DNA from: JBBTTE01 sp038064375
GTDB taxonomy: Bacteria > Patescibacteriota > Saccharimonadia > Saccharimonadales > UBA4665
DNA length: 64,000 nucleotides
Assembly: GCA_038064375.1 (NCBI GenBank)
Contig: JBBTTF010000001.1
Location: 62,001-126,000, forward strand
Reading direction: 5' to 3'
Part shown: positions 26,781 through 35,704 of the stretch, one piece after another
Numbering within the stretch: the stretch's first letter is position 1
Layout: each line of letters starts with the position of its first letter
Notes under the pieces: generated by a model
Seen by the model: only the letters and a program-made list of their open reading frames with translations
The model's database searches: none
What the model was told of the DNA's origin: nothing
Position numbers and translations under genes: made by a program

Positions 26781-27098
26781 CTAGCCAGCCACTAGGTCGT
26801 AACTATGCCGAATCAGGCCTTGGACTTCTTCCCAAGGCAGCTGGCCGCTTAAAACCATGGTGTTCCAATGCTTCTTGTTGAGATGATAGCCAGCCATGAT
26901 TTCGTCATACTTCTCACGAAGTGTAACAGCCAAGACGGGATCACACTTGAGACTTAACCGTACTGGGTCTTTGCCCTCGCTAATCAAGGCGAACATCTTG
27001 TCTCCCACCTTATAAACAGCCACATCCTTGCCAAAAGGATAATCTAGTCGAGCGTTTGGCATGCTCATTATGTAGTCTTCAACAGTTTTGTGGTCCAT
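26781..27098 (-). CDS. MmcQ/YjbR family protein
   Basis: A 105-residue protein of the YjbR/MmcQ DUF419 family, with the typical MPNARLDYPFGKDVAVYKVG and KHWNTMVLSG segments. The fold is a CyaY-like double-wing DNA-binding domain. Function is unknown. It is the last gene of the fbp-fba-pfkB-orn unit, 9 nt after orn. Confidence 0.85.
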   Translation of the reverse strand: MDHKTVEDYIMSMPNARLDYPFGKDVAVYKVGDKMFALISEGKDPVRLSLKCDPVLAVTLREKYDEIMAGYHLNKKHWNTMVLSGQLPWEEVQGLIRHSYDLVAG

Positions 27099-27107
27099 GA
27101 TCTATGA

Positions 27108-27662
27108 TTATTGGTTGTTCTTGAACCACTCCAAGTAGTGTTGCAGCTCAGCAATCGAGGCCTGAATGTCATCAAAGGCACGATGGACTTCTTTTTTCTC
27201 AAACTGAACATCGTGTTTTGCCTGCATAAACACCTTCCATGCACTGACATCCAGCATCCGGTAGTGCAGCTTGAGATCTAGTTGCGGCCACCATTGCTTA
27301 ATAAAATTTCGGTCATTGTGAATACTATTTCCGGCAAGTACTGCGGGTTCGCCACCAAATTGTTGTTCAACCAACTCTATTAGCTCCTGCTCCACCTGTT
27401 GGCTTGGCTTGGCAGTGTCCATTTTGCGTACAAACTCATCACGATTCTCTGGGTAATCGGCCCACCAAATGTTCTTCTGCATTCGATCAATAACTACATC
27501 TTTGGACTGCTGAACAATCGCCTCATAGCTAGCCAAAGTCTTAAAGTCAAAGTCCGTAATCTCAGCTGCCACCTCAAGAATAACGTCATTTTGCGCATCA
27601 AGTCCGGTCATCTCTAGGTCTACCCAGAGAAGCTTGGTTGGTGTGGCCTTTTTATCTATCAT
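27108..27662 (-). CDS. orn: Oligoribonuclease
   Basis: Orn degrades 2-5 nt RNAs, finishing the decay begun by RNase J and PNPase. DEDDh exonuclease motifs are visible: WVDLEMTGLD (D and E), GNSIHNDRNFI (D), and HRAFDDIQAS (H and D). ATG 27662 is preferred to TTG 27671, which directly follows the pfkB stop. Length 184 matches the family. Confidence 0.93.
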   Translation of the reverse strand: MIDKKATPTKLLWVDLEMTGLDAQNDVILEVAAEITDFDFKTLASYEAIVQQSKDVVIDRMQKNIWWADYPENRDEFVRKMDTAKPSQQVEQELIELVEQQFGGEPAVLAGNSIHNDRNFIKQWWPQLDLKLHYRMLDVSAWKVFMQAKHDVQFEKKEVHRAFDDIQASIAELQHYLEWFKNNQ

Positions 27663-27671
27663 TATGGTCAA

Positions 27672-28637
27672 TTATAACTGAGCTTCTAGCTCTTGCTTAG
27701 TAATTGGTTGAATTCCCGCTTTGTAAAACTGTAGCGTGCCGGCTAGAACAGCTATTTTTGCTGCCTCGACCAATGATTTTCCCTCTTGGAGGTAGGCACA
27801 TAAGACAGCCATTGTTTGATCGCCACAACCAGTGGCATCCTTCTCGCCGCCATCGGCAACTTGTGGAATTGGTATATGAAGTTCTTCTTGCTCGGTAAAG
27901 AGATATGCCCCGTTTTCACCATTAGTTATGAGAACGTTTTTAGCGCCCTCTTGTTTGAGCTTATCAGCAGCGACGCGAGCACTATCAAAATCATTCACTA
28001 CCATGCCAGTAATCAATTCAGCTTCGTGCTCGTTTGGTTTGATCAAATAAACTCCCTGTCTCAAAAGATCAGAAATATCCATGGTGTCTATGATGCCGCC
28101 TGGATCAAGAATGGTTCTCAGGCCCAATGAGTGGGCTTTGTCGATGGCGTGCCTTGCTGTGTCCAAAGGACACTCCAACGATAGGGCAAAAATTCCTTGG
28201 TTTTGTTTGGCCGCATCAAAAAGTGGTGCAGCATCATCAATATCCTGAGTACTAAAATCGTCGCTCGCTCCCATTATCATGAAGCATTGGTTATTGCCGT
28301 CTGCGTCGACTCCAAGTAGTGCAATCGAAGGAAACTTGTCAGTTTCTGAGGCCTTCATAACCCGAATGTAATCTGTATTGACTCTAGCTTTGGCCAAGTC
28401 ATCCATTGGTGGCTTCCACAACCCAAAACTATCTTCCGCAGTCCTAGCAATCATAGCGACGCTACCCTCTGGCATTAAATAGCCCGCCATAGCAGCTATA
28501 TTGCGGGACTTCCCGCCAGGACCAATCTTAAAGTGCTCGCCCCTGGCTAGTTGATTGGGCTTTGGGAAACCGCTGATACCAGAGGCAATTAAGTCCGTGT
28601 TAACGGCGCCGATGACGATCAGTGAGGTTTGATCCAC
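27672..28637 (-). CDS. PfkB-family sugar/nucleoside kinase
   Basis: A 321-residue ribokinase-like kinase. The N-terminal motif GPGGKSRNIAAMAG and the C-terminal motif DATGCGDQTMAVLCA carry the anion hole and catalytic Asp. The substrate could be ribose, fructose-6-phosphate or a nucleoside; linkage to fba and fbp favours a sugar phosphate step but does not prove it. It starts at GTG 28637, 3 nt after fba. Confidence 0.88.
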   Translation of the reverse strand: MDQTSLIVIGAVNTDLIASGISGFPKPNQLARGEHFKIGPGGKSRNIAAMAGYLMPEGSVAMIARTAEDSFGLWKPPMDDLAKARVNTDYIRVMKASETDKFPSIALLGVDADGNNQCFMIMGASDDFSTQDIDDAAPLFDAAKQNQGIFALSLECPLDTARHAIDKAHSLGLRTILDPGGIIDTMDISDLLRQGVYLIKPNEHEAELITGMVVNDFDSARVAADKLKQEGAKNVLITNGENGAYLFTEQEELHIPIPQVADGGEKDATGCGDQTMAVLCAYLQEGKSLVEAAKIAVLAGTLQFYKAGIQPITKQELEAQL

Positions 28638-28640
28638 GAC

Positions 28641-29657
28641 TTAGCTCTTTTCGAACTCTTCTGACCACTGGCCTAGTGAGGCAAGACTGTTGGCTTCGGC
28701 ACGCTTGAGATAAGCCTTAACTGCACCCTCTTGGTCGCCCTTGGCCCATAATTGCAAAACTGTGCTCTGGATAGCGCGGCTATATGAGAATGATAGTGGC
28801 CATGGCATACCACCAATTTTGTTCATAGCATCTAAGTGAGCTGTGGCCTCAAGATCAGTCTGACCACCAGACAAGAATACTACGCCAGCGAGCGCACTCG
28901 GCACGTGTTCTTTGAGACATTTAACGGTGTTCTCGGCTACTTCTTGAACATCAGCCCGTGTAGACGCTTCTTTGCCAGACAACACCATGCTGGTTTTGAG
29001 AATCATGCCCTCAAGCATTACGCCCTGTATCTCGCATTCTGCGAATAATTCGTCCAGTGTCTGAGCCACAACTTCGTGGCAACGCTCGATAGAGTGATCA
29101 CCGTCTAGCAATACTTCTGGCTCAATAACAGGTACGATGCCGGCTTCTTGGGCCAAGGCTGCATAACGGGCCAAAGCATGTGCATTAACAGATATACAAG
29201 CTTCTGATGGTAAGTCATTGCCGACGATTGTGATGACCGCTCGCCACTTAGCAAAGCCAGCACCAAGAGCAGCATATTCTGTAAAGCGCTCGCGCAGCCC
29301 GTCAAGACCTTCGGTCACCTTTTCGCCTTCGTGCAAGGCCAAGTCTTTGGCGCCCATGTCGACTTTGATGCCGGGGATAATCCCTTTGGCCTTCAATGCT
29401 TCAGGAAAAGCCGTACCGTCATCAGCAGACTGCCTAATTGTTTCGTCAAACAAGATCACGCCACTAATAAACTTTTCAGCACCCTCAGTGGTAAGTAGCA
29501 ACTGGCGATATTCGCGGCGCTTGGCTTCGGTGTTCTCGACACCGACAGAGTCAAAGCGCTTAGCGATTGTTGGTGCACTCTCGTCGGCTGCTAATAGCCC
29601 CTTGCCTTTAGCTACCATGGCAGCAGCGTTTGTCTTGAGTTGGTCTTCGTATTGCAT
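28641..29657 (-). CDS. fba: Fructose-bisphosphate aldolase, class I
   Basis: A 338-residue class I aldolase that cleaves or forms fructose-1,6-bisphosphate through a Schiff base. GKGLLAADESAPTIAKRF is the N-terminal motif and the Schiff-base Lys lies in LEGMILKTSMV. Class I aldolases are less common in bacteria than class II. SD AAGGAG sits 7 nt upstream. It follows fbp, so the two consecutive gluconeogenic steps are made together. Confidence 0.95.
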   Translation of the reverse strand: MQYEDQLKTNAAAMVAKGKGLLAADESAPTIAKRFDSVGVENTEAKRREYRQLLLTTEGAEKFISGVILFDETIRQSADDGTAFPEALKAKGIIPGIKVDMGAKDLALHEGEKVTEGLDGLRERFTEYAALGAGFAKWRAVITIVGNDLPSEACISVNAHALARYAALAQEAGIVPVIEPEVLLDGDHSIERCHEVVAQTLDELFAECEIQGVMLEGMILKTSMVLSGKEASTRADVQEVAENTVKCLKEHVPSALAGVVFLSGGQTDLEATAHLDAMNKIGGMPWPLSFSYSRAIQSTVLQLWAKGDQEGAVKAYLKRAEANSLASLGQWSEEFEKS

Positions 29658-29667
29658 GTTTATCTCC

Positions 29668-30630
29668 TTACTTTAGGTTAACTAAGTCAGTGTTTCCAAT
29701 TACAACCGGCACGCGCTGGTGAAGCTCGGTAGGCACAACGTCCAAAATATCCTGAGCACCAGTACTGGCTGATCCGCCAGCCTGAACTGCCAAGAAAGCT
29801 ATTGGTTTGGCCTCATAATTAAGCCTCAGCTTACCTTTGTAGTTGCCCTCGCCCGAACTGTCCACAGCAGGATAAAAGAACAGCCCGCCCTTGATAAGAT
29901 TACGATGAAAATCACCAACAAAAGAGCCTATAAAACGTAGTCGCTGAGTCAGTGGCTTCACTTTTGCTAAGTAAGCCTGATCCTCTGGACTAATAAATGA
30001 TGCGTATGCCTCGTTAAAGCTGTAGTAAGGATGTGCGTCCGGAATCATGACATGATTATTGCTAAGAATAAACTCACCTAGATCGTTATCAAGTGTAAAC
30101 TCGTGTACACCGTCACCCCAGCTAAAGACAATCAAAGTACTAGCGCCATACAAGACATACCCCGCCAAAACTTGATCACTGCCCTTTTGCAAGAATTGCT
30201 TCTCATCACCAGAAGGGACGCCTTCAAGCTTGTTGTGAACAGAAAAAATGGTGCCGACGCCAACATTCACATCAATATTGCTGCTGCCGTCTAAAGGATC
30301 AAAGGCAATTACATATTTACCGTCGGGGTTTTGCAGATCAACTGCTGTGTCTTCTTCTTCGCTGGCAAGCGCAGCAAAAAGACCAGTGCTAGAGAGATAC
30401 TCTTTGCAAAGGTCATTAGTGTAGATGTCTAGCTTGGCTTGTGTTTCGTCTTGGACATTAGTGGTGTCGGCAAGGCCGGCTATATCTGTTAGGCCAGTGC
30501 GATTAGTGCGAGCGGAGATTAGTTTGCCAATGGTCGCGAGATCGGCCATCATCATGACTAAGTCTATTTTTTCGGGGTGGTCTCCCAGCTCCTCCAGCAG
30601 ATACAACTGCAACGTTTTTGGCACACTCAT
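29668..30630 (-). CDS. fbp: Fructose-1,6-bisphosphatase, class I
   Basis: FBPase removes the 1-phosphate of fructose-1,6-bisphosphate, the committed gluconeogenic step. The metal motif FDPLDGSSNIDVN and the upstream acidic SEEEDT are present; length 320 fits class I. ATG 30630 is preferred over TTG 30636 because TATAAT ends 8 nt before it. It is the first gene of a five-gene unit (fbp-fba-pfkB-orn-yjbR). Confidence 0.95.
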   Translation of the reverse strand: MSVPKTLQLYLLEELGDHPEKIDLVMMMADLATIGKLISARTNRTGLTDIAGLADTTNVQDETQAKLDIYTNDLCKEYLSSTGLFAALASEEEDTAVDLQNPDGKYVIAFDPLDGSSNIDVNVGVGTIFSVHNKLEGVPSGDEKQFLQKGSDQVLAGYVLYGASTLIVFSWGDGVHEFTLDNDLGEFILSNNHVMIPDAHPYYSFNEAYASFISPEDQAYLAKVKPLTQRLRFIGSFVGDFHRNLIKGGLFFYPAVDSSGEGNYKGKLRLNYEAKPIAFLAVQAGGSASTGAQDILDVVPTELHQRVPVVIGNTDLVNLK

Positions 30631-30638
30631 TGGCAATA

Positions 30639-30644
30639 ATTATA
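30639..30644 (-). promoter_or_regulatory. fbp -10 element
   Basis: TATAAT on the minus strand lies 8 nt before the fbp ATG. No good -35 is seen, partly because the preceding terminator hairpin occupies that space. Confidence 0.55.
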
Positions 30645-30657
30645 TAGCATCTCAACC

Positions 30658-30682
30658 AAAAACCCCGACGTAATGTCGGGGC
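30658..30682 (-). terminator. Rho-independent terminator of the FMN reductase gene
   Basis: On the minus strand CCCCGAC-attac-GTCGGGG is followed by TTTTT. It lies about 25 nt after the 30706 stop and separates that gene from fbp. Confidence 0.85.
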
Positions 30683-30705
30683 TACACATAAGTCTCTCAA
30701 ACTTA

Positions 30706-31299
30706 TTAGTCTTTGGCGCGAGCCGCACTGAGTGCGTCGCTGTACCACTTCAGTGACCCAAGTGTATTCTTGAGGGCTGATTGTGGACCGTATGGATTGT
30801 TTTTGATTGTTTCGTCGAGTATTTCACCGGTGTCTTCGTGAATTAGCTCCCCGACACGGTCTACAACAAAGGTAGCATCCGGCACTGTTACAGCCTTAAG
30901 CGCAGGTATTGTACCCCTTAGCTGTCCGACTGCCTGAGCACCACCGGTAGAACCATGAGCAACCAAGGCGATGGGCTTATTAGCAAGTTGAAAATCTACA
31001 AAATCGAGAGCGTTCTTAAGCACTCCGGGGAAGGAACGGTTATACTCCGGCGTAGCAATCACGTAGCCATCTGCCTCGGCGAGCTTATCGAGCCACTTTT
31101 TTACCTCTGGGTCGAGCTTACGTTCTGGGTTGTACTGGGGCGGTATTGGTTCGTCAAAGGATGGCAGCTTATAGTCTGCAAGGTCAACAATTTCGACCGC
31201 AGTGTTATCTAGATTTTTGGCTTCTGTCTCAATCCACTTGGCAAATCTATCGCTTACGCGTCCTTGTCTTATTGATCCAATAATAATTTGTAGTTTCAT
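30706..31299 (-). CDS. NADPH-dependent FMN reductase family protein
   Basis: A 197-residue flavodoxin-like oxidoreductase. The FMN phosphate loop is GSIRQGRVSDR at the N-terminus and PEYNRSFPGVLKNALDF is the flavin-ring motif. Family members reduce quinones, azo dyes or chromate. It is divergent from an HxlR regulator, with AAAGGA before the ATG. The pair suggests a redox or electrophile stress response. Confidence 0.9.
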   Translation of the reverse strand: MKLQIIIGSIRQGRVSDRFAKWIETEAKNLDNTAVEIVDLADYKLPSFDEPIPPQYNPERKLDPEVKKWLDKLAEADGYVIATPEYNRSFPGVLKNALDFVDFQLANKPIALVAHGSTGGAQAVGQLRGTIPALKAVTVPDATFVVDRVGELIHEDTGEILDETIKNNPYGPQSALKNTLGSLKWYSDALSAARAKD

Positions 31300-31322
31300 A
31301 TTTATCCTTTTATTGAATGTGG

Positions 31323-31371
31323 TATACTTTGTATAGTATTAGTTAGTATAAGCCTAATACTATACTTTGTA
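31323..31371. promoter_or_regulatory. Divergent operator/promoter between FMN reductase and HxlR regulator
   Basis: A perfect inverted repeat with 11-bp arms, TATAGTATTAG (31332-31342) and CTAATACTATA (31354-31364), is flanked by two direct copies of TATACTTTGTA (31323-31333 and 31361-31371). The reductase promoter (TTTACA 31368-31373, N17, TATACT 31345-31350, minus strand) and the regulator -10 (TATACT 31361-31366, plus strand) are embedded in it. This is a likely binding site for the adjacent regulator. Confidence 0.75.
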
Positions 31372-31376
31372 AAGCA

Positions 31377-31721
31377 ATGAAAACTGTATCTGTTAACAAA
31401 CCGCTAGAACCTCGCGTCGGCTGCATTGCCAGTGCCATGCAAATCATTGGCAATAAATGGACAGCCTTGATTCTGCGCGACCTATTTGATGGCCCTAGGC
31501 GCTTCTGCGAACTAGAAAAATCAGTTGGCAACATCAACCCGCGCACTCTTAGCCAACGCCTCGATGACTTAGAAGAACACGGCATTATTACTAAAAAATC
31601 CTTTGCAGAAGTACCGCCTCGAATCGAATACACCCTAACTCCAAAAGGCCAAGACCTTCAGCCTGTCCTAAAACAAATGGCCGAATGGGGCACAAAGCAC
31701 TACGACCGTAGCGCTTGCTAG
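31377..31721 (+). CDS. HxlR-family winged-helix regulator
   Basis: A 114-residue HxlR-type regulator: IIGNKWTALILRDLFDGPRRFCELEK is the family core (~26-51), followed by the recognition helix INPRTLSQRLDDLEEHGII and wing (PPRIEYTLTPKG). Cys at 15 and 46 could sense redox. The ATG lies 10 nt after a -10 box within the operator, so autoregulation is likely. It overlaps convergent msrB by 4 nt. Confidence 0.9.
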   Translation: MKTVSVNKPLEPRVGCIASAMQIIGNKWTALILRDLFDGPRRFCELEKSVGNINPRTLSQRLDDLEEHGIITKKSFAEVPPRIEYTLTPKGQDLQPVLKQMAEWGTKHYDRSAC

Positions 31722-32122
31722 TGCTTCTCTTTGAAATCTAGCGCTGCTGAGTTAATACAGTAGTGTTGGCCGCTTGGAGAAGATTCGTCATCAAATAAAT
31801 GGCCTAAATGACCGCCGCAGTTCTTACAAGTAACTTCGGTGCGTTGCATGCCAAAACTGCTATCATCAGCAAGCTCAACAGCTCCGGCATCAATTACATC
31901 AGCAAAGCTTGGCCAACCCTCTAATCCAACAACATTAGACTCATACTTACTGTCACTACTGAATAGGGTCGTGCTACAAGCGCCGCAAACGTAGTCCCCC
32001 GTCTTGTCGTTATGAAACAATTTGCCGCTGAACGGAGGCTCTGTGCCCTTTTCACGCAGTACATGGTACTGCTCTGGTGTCAGCCTAGCCTTCCATTCAT
32101 CATCCGAGATCGGAGCAGACAT
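31718..32122 (-). CDS. msrB: Peptide methionine-R-sulfoxide reductase
   Basis: MsrB repairs methionine-R-sulfoxide. Both zinc CxxC pairs are present (CGAC and CKNC), as is GGHLGHLFDD. The catalytic Cys is in HYCINSAAL. The 134 residues match the family. Its stop codon overlaps the HxlR gene end, and it overlaps the mscL stop by one base. Confidence 0.95.
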   Translation of the reverse strand: MSAPISDDEWKARLTPEQYHVLREKGTEPPFSGKLFHNDKTGDYVCGACSTTLFSSDSKYESNVVGLEGWPSFADVIDAGAVELADDSSFGMQRTEVTCKNCGGHLGHLFDDESSPSGQHYCINSAALDFKEKH

Positions 32123-32583
32123 TATTTGTCCTTTTTATTCTTGGGCTTGTCGAGTTTGTCGAGATTCAGGATAGATATTAAAGCGTAAATCGCCGCTAGT
32201 ACGAATAAAAAATTGAGCAGTCCATACGCAAAAGCTCCCCAGTCAAAAACAGCCGTACGACCGTTAAATTCGAGTGTAAAAGTACGCAAACTCAAGGCTT
32301 GGCCAAATATTAGCTTAAATAATGGGTCAATAAAGCTAGAAACAAGCTGCTTGATCAAAGTCTGGGCCTGAAGACCGATAACAAAGGCCACGGCGACACT
32401 AACAACTGTATATTCGCGCAAGAAATCCATAAAACCATTGACTGGCTGGGTTACTTCTTGGGTGACGATTTGGGTTACTTTGGGCTTAGGATGTCGTGCA
32501 CTTTTGGGCGTTTCGAACCGAATCGTACTGCCTGCACTAACAACTTGGGTGATGGTTGGGTCGTTTCGTTTGCGTTTTGCCAT
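32122..32583 (-). CDS. mscL: Large-conductance mechanosensitive channel-like protein
   Basis: A 153-residue MscL family protein that would release solutes on osmotic downshock. The first membrane helix and its lead (FLREYTVVSVAVAFVIGL) fit the family, as does the second helix (GAFAYGLLNFLFVLAAIYAL). The N-terminal ~45 residues (Lys/Thr/Gln-rich) are an extension beyond E. coli MscL. The C-terminus is Lys-rich. Confidence 0.88.
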   Translation of the reverse strand: MAKRKRNDPTITQVVSAGSTIRFETPKSARHPKPKVTQIVTQEVTQPVNGFMDFLREYTVVSVAVAFVIGLQAQTLIKQLVSSFIDPLFKLIFGQALSLRTFTLEFNGRTAVFDWGAFAYGLLNFLFVLAAIYALISILNLDKLDKPKNKKDK

Positions 32584-32597
32584 GTTTGGTCATTATC

Positions 32598-34292
32598 CTA
32601 CATCTGTTCGGGGGCCGCAATACCTAGCAAAGATAGGCCGCTCTTTAAAGTATCAGCGTAGCTTTGGACTAAGCCTAGTCTTAATGTTTGTCGTGGGTCA
32701 TCAATCACACGATTATGCTCGTAGAAACGGTTAAAAGTCTGGGCCAGTTCGTATAGATATGTGCAGACATGGTGAGGCATCAGGTCATTGACGGCCTTAT
32801 CAATCACCTCTGTATACTCGCCAATTTTACGAACTAGGGAGCGTTCGCCTTCTTCTAGCAAAGCATCCTCAGCTACCACATTTACGTTGTTGCCCTTACG
32901 GAGTATTGAGCGAGCTCGAGCATGAGCATATTGCAAGTATGGGCCACTGTTACCTTCAAGACTTACTGACTCTTTGGGGTCATAAATTATGTCTCCACCC
33001 ATGCGCTGCTTGAGAAAAGCGTATTTAACAGCTCCGAGCGTGATGTCTTCTTGCTTAGCTTGATCATCATTGTTGATCTCTTTTGCGGCCTTGGCGGCTG
33101 AATCGATAATTTCTAACGCGCCGAGAGTATTTCCTTTGCGACTACTCATTTTTTCGCCGCCTTCAAGTTTTACCAACCCATGTGTCAGGTGCTTTGTGGC
33201 AGCTGATAGCTCCGGTGCAAACTGCTCTACAACTTTTAGCACCACCTTCATGTACTCAATAATGTCGTTGCCAGTTATTATTACTGACTTATCAAACTTA
33301 AAGTCTTCATACTTAGCGATGATTAGGCCGAGATCTTTGGTCTCGTAGGTTGGCAGCCCTTCACTGGTCAGAAAAACACGGGTATGCAAGCCATAATCCT
33401 CGCCCTTAAAGACGACAGCTCCGTCAGAATCTTGAAGAATACCCTTATCAATCAGCTCAGTGGCCTTGGCAATACCAATGCCAGAGGTGCTGCTCTCCGG
33501 ATAGTACTTTTCGAAGGGCTTAATATTGATAGTTTCGTAGAAATACTGAAAGTAATCATAGCTCCACTGGCGACAAGTCCAATATATTTGTGCGAATGGT
33601 GCATCGTGATCATCTTCGGTGTGAAGCTGGTAAACACGCTTATTGTATTCAACAATCTCGACTTTAGAGCCTTCGTCGTTTTCGTAGGCATTGTTGCCCT
33701 CAACATAACGCTGACTAAGCCAAGCCGCTCGTTCTTCTGGGCTATCTAGATCAACTGTTAGTAATGCCTCAATGTCTTCACTGCCCAGCTCCTGAATGAT
33801 CGCCCACATGGTTTTACCAACGTGTAAACCAACATCTCCGCCGAAGTTAACACGGTGAACGGTAGCACCAGCCTGCTCCATAAGATTAGCTATAGAATCG
33901 CCAACCACACTGGTATATAAATGCCCAGCGTGTAGTGCCTTGAACGGATTGGGGTCAGAATACTCGGCAACTACGTTTTGGCCATCAAGGCCTTTGGCTG
34001 GTTGAGCCTTTAAGCCAGTGACCAGCGCCATGTCAGTCAACCTCAAGTTAATGAATCCTGGGCCAGCAACAGATACGTCACTGACTTCTTGCGTCAAAGT
34101 TTCACGGAGCTTCACTGCCAAGGCTTCACCAATCTCTCGAGGGTTTTTGCCAACTTGCTTGGACAATTGCAGGGCCACATTGGTAGCAAAGTCACCAAAC
34201 TGCTCTTCTGGACGAGTCAGCTCAATGCCAACTTCAACTCCAAACAGCTCATTACAAACTTGGGCTATTTTTTGCTCCAAAACGTCTTTCAT
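32598..34292 (-). CDS. argS: Arginyl-tRNA synthetase
   Basis: A 564-residue class I synthetase. The HIGH motif is HAGH in DPNPFKALHAGHLY, the KMSKS counterpart is KMSSRKGNTL, and the C-terminal anticodon-binding DALR domain is present. An extended -10 (TGT TACACT) lies 7 nt before the ATG. Confidence 0.96.
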   Translation of the reverse strand: MKDVLEQKIAQVCNELFGVEVGIELTRPEEQFGDFATNVALQLSKQVGKNPREIGEALAVKLRETLTQEVSDVSVAGPGFINLRLTDMALVTGLKAQPAKGLDGQNVVAEYSDPNPFKALHAGHLYTSVVGDSIANLMEQAGATVHRVNFGGDVGLHVGKTMWAIIQELGSEDIEALLTVDLDSPEERAAWLSQRYVEGNNAYENDEGSKVEIVEYNKRVYQLHTEDDHDAPFAQIYWTCRQWSYDYFQYFYETINIKPFEKYYPESSTSGIGIAKATELIDKGILQDSDGAVVFKGEDYGLHTRVFLTSEGLPTYETKDLGLIIAKYEDFKFDKSVIITGNDIIEYMKVVLKVVEQFAPELSAATKHLTHGLVKLEGGEKMSSRKGNTLGALEIIDSAAKAAKEINNDDQAKQEDITLGAVKYAFLKQRMGGDIIYDPKESVSLEGNSGPYLQYAHARARSILRKGNNVNVVAEDALLEEGERSLVRKIGEYTEVIDKAVNDLMPHHVCTYLYELAQTFNRFYEHNRVIDDPRQTLRLGLVQSYADTLKSGLSLLGIAAPEQM

Positions 34293-34310
34293 TGCACTTA
34301 GTGTAACAGA

Positions 34311-34898
34311 TTAGGACTTGCTAGCTTCGCGGGCCATAAGTAGCTGCGGTATTTGGATATCGTAGATGCTGTACGTAACATCAAGTATTCTAATGACTTC
34401 AAAGCCATAGCGCTTATATAGTTCCCCTGCGCTCTTATTGTACGAAGCCACTTTTAGCTTTACTCTCTCGTTTTGGTGCCAATCTATGACGTTTTCGATA
34501 AGCTTGCCGCCAATTCCTTGTTCTCTGTAGTCTTTGGCAACATAAAGCTTGTGGAGCCAACGATCCCCATGGCGGTCTACGTCACCTTCAGCTACTCCAA
34601 TTACCGTACCCTCTTCTTGCTCGCGCGCCACAAACACCTGATGCGTATCACTTGGTAAAGCTATTCGCCCGCGCCACTCATTGATACCAGCTTGGACTTT
34701 CTCGCCTCTGTCGCCACACAGATATTGCTGCATATCGTCATGAGTAAGGCCTATCTCGGCATTCGGCTGGGCATCAAGACGTCCCTCAACATAAACAGGC
34801 CAAATCGCCTCAGCATCTTCGGTCTGAGCACGCTCTATCTGTACTGGGCTTATTTGTTGGTTATGCGTATGTGTAGCAATTTTGTTCATAATGGTCAT
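34311..34898 (-). CDS. GNAT-family N-acetyltransferase
   Basis: A GCN5-related acyltransferase. The acetyl-CoA motif A is LYVAKDYREQGIGGKLIENVI and motif B is the NKSAGELYKRYGFE segment. The start is unsure: ATG 34898 or 34889 (MNKIATHTH) fit the domain better than 34961, which would add a Leu/Asn-rich head. The substrate is unknown. Confidence 0.8.
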   Translation of the reverse strand: MTIMNKIATHTHNQQISPVQIERAQTEDAEAIWPVYVEGRLDAQPNAEIGLTHDDMQQYLCGDRGEKVQAGINEWRGRIALPSDTHQVFVAREQEEGTVIGVAEGDVDRHGDRWLHKLYVAKDYREQGIGGKLIENVIDWHQNERVKLKVASYNKSAGELYKRYGFEVIRILDVTYSIYDIQIPQLLMAREASKS

Positions 34899-35002
34899 GT
34901 TTTGTAAAAACTTGATCAAGTTTTCATTAAATTTGTTTAAATTTAATGATTTATTGATCATTATTTCTAAAAAGTTTAATCTAATCAGGGGTGACTGTCA
35001 AG

Positions 35003-35680
35003 TCACAAGCTACGATTGTGACGAACAAGTCTGGCACCAGACCACAGTAGCCCATACATACTAGATAGAAGAATGAAAAACGTAATGATTGTTAAGGTCA
35101 TTTGACCGTATGCCGAAGGATTTTGTAGCCTGTCTGAGACATCAAACAGAATGCCGCCGGGATTAGTCAGAATATCCCAGCTGTTCCAGCGTAAATCCCT
35201 GCCAATATAAACTGCTACGCTACAAATAAATAAGGTTGCGGCCACCCATAAGGTCGAAATCTTAGAAGAAAGCCGTTTTCGCAGCTGTAAGTTCACCAGA
35301 TACAGACTGGTAAAGCCAAGTGCTACGCCAGTGTATATAAATGAGGTGAACATTATGGTGTCAAAAAGTATGTCAACACGCTGTGAGTCTTGCAAATGGA
35401 TAAAATCACTAATCATATAGAAGCTATTGGGTAAGAAGACTAGCCAAAGCAGACTAGCTGCTAAACCCTCCCAGCTTGACCAAAGCTTGCGGCGCAACAC
35501 AGCCGTCAGCCAAATAGCGAATATCAGGGGTAGCCATGCCAGAAAGAGATTCCACACAAGATAGCTGTAGCCCAAGCTTTGGTTGCGCATCGCCCCATAA
35601 GCAAATAGGCCTACGCTGACTAACGAGGATGCTCCAAGAGCGACAATAAACTGGCTGCGGGGCGACCGCCAATCAAACAT
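35003..35680 (-). CDS. DUF1361 membrane protein
   Basis: A 225-residue protein with about six predicted membrane helices. The motif LVFLPNSFYMISDFIHL (residues ~84-100) is the hallmark of DUF1361. Function unknown. It lies 25 nt after the cupin gene and may be co-transcribed with it. Confidence 0.8.
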   Translation of the reverse strand: MFDWRSPRSQFIVALGASSLVSVGLFAYGAMRNQSLGYSYLVWNLFLAWLPLIFAIWLTAVLRRKLWSSWEGLAASLLWLVFLPNSFYMISDFIHLQDSQRVDILFDTIMFTSFIYTGVALGFTSLYLVNLQLRKRLSSKISTLWVAATLFICSVAVYIGRDLRWNSWDILTNPGGILFDVSDRLQNPSAYGQMTLTIITFFILLSSMYGLLWSGARLVRHNRSL

Positions 35681-35704
35681 AACTCCTCAATTATACCTCG
35701 GATA

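Noticed and set aside
30625..30650. fbp start at TTG 30636
   Set aside because: The TTG lies only 2 nt after the -10 box and would precede the expected transcription start; ATG 30630 fits better.
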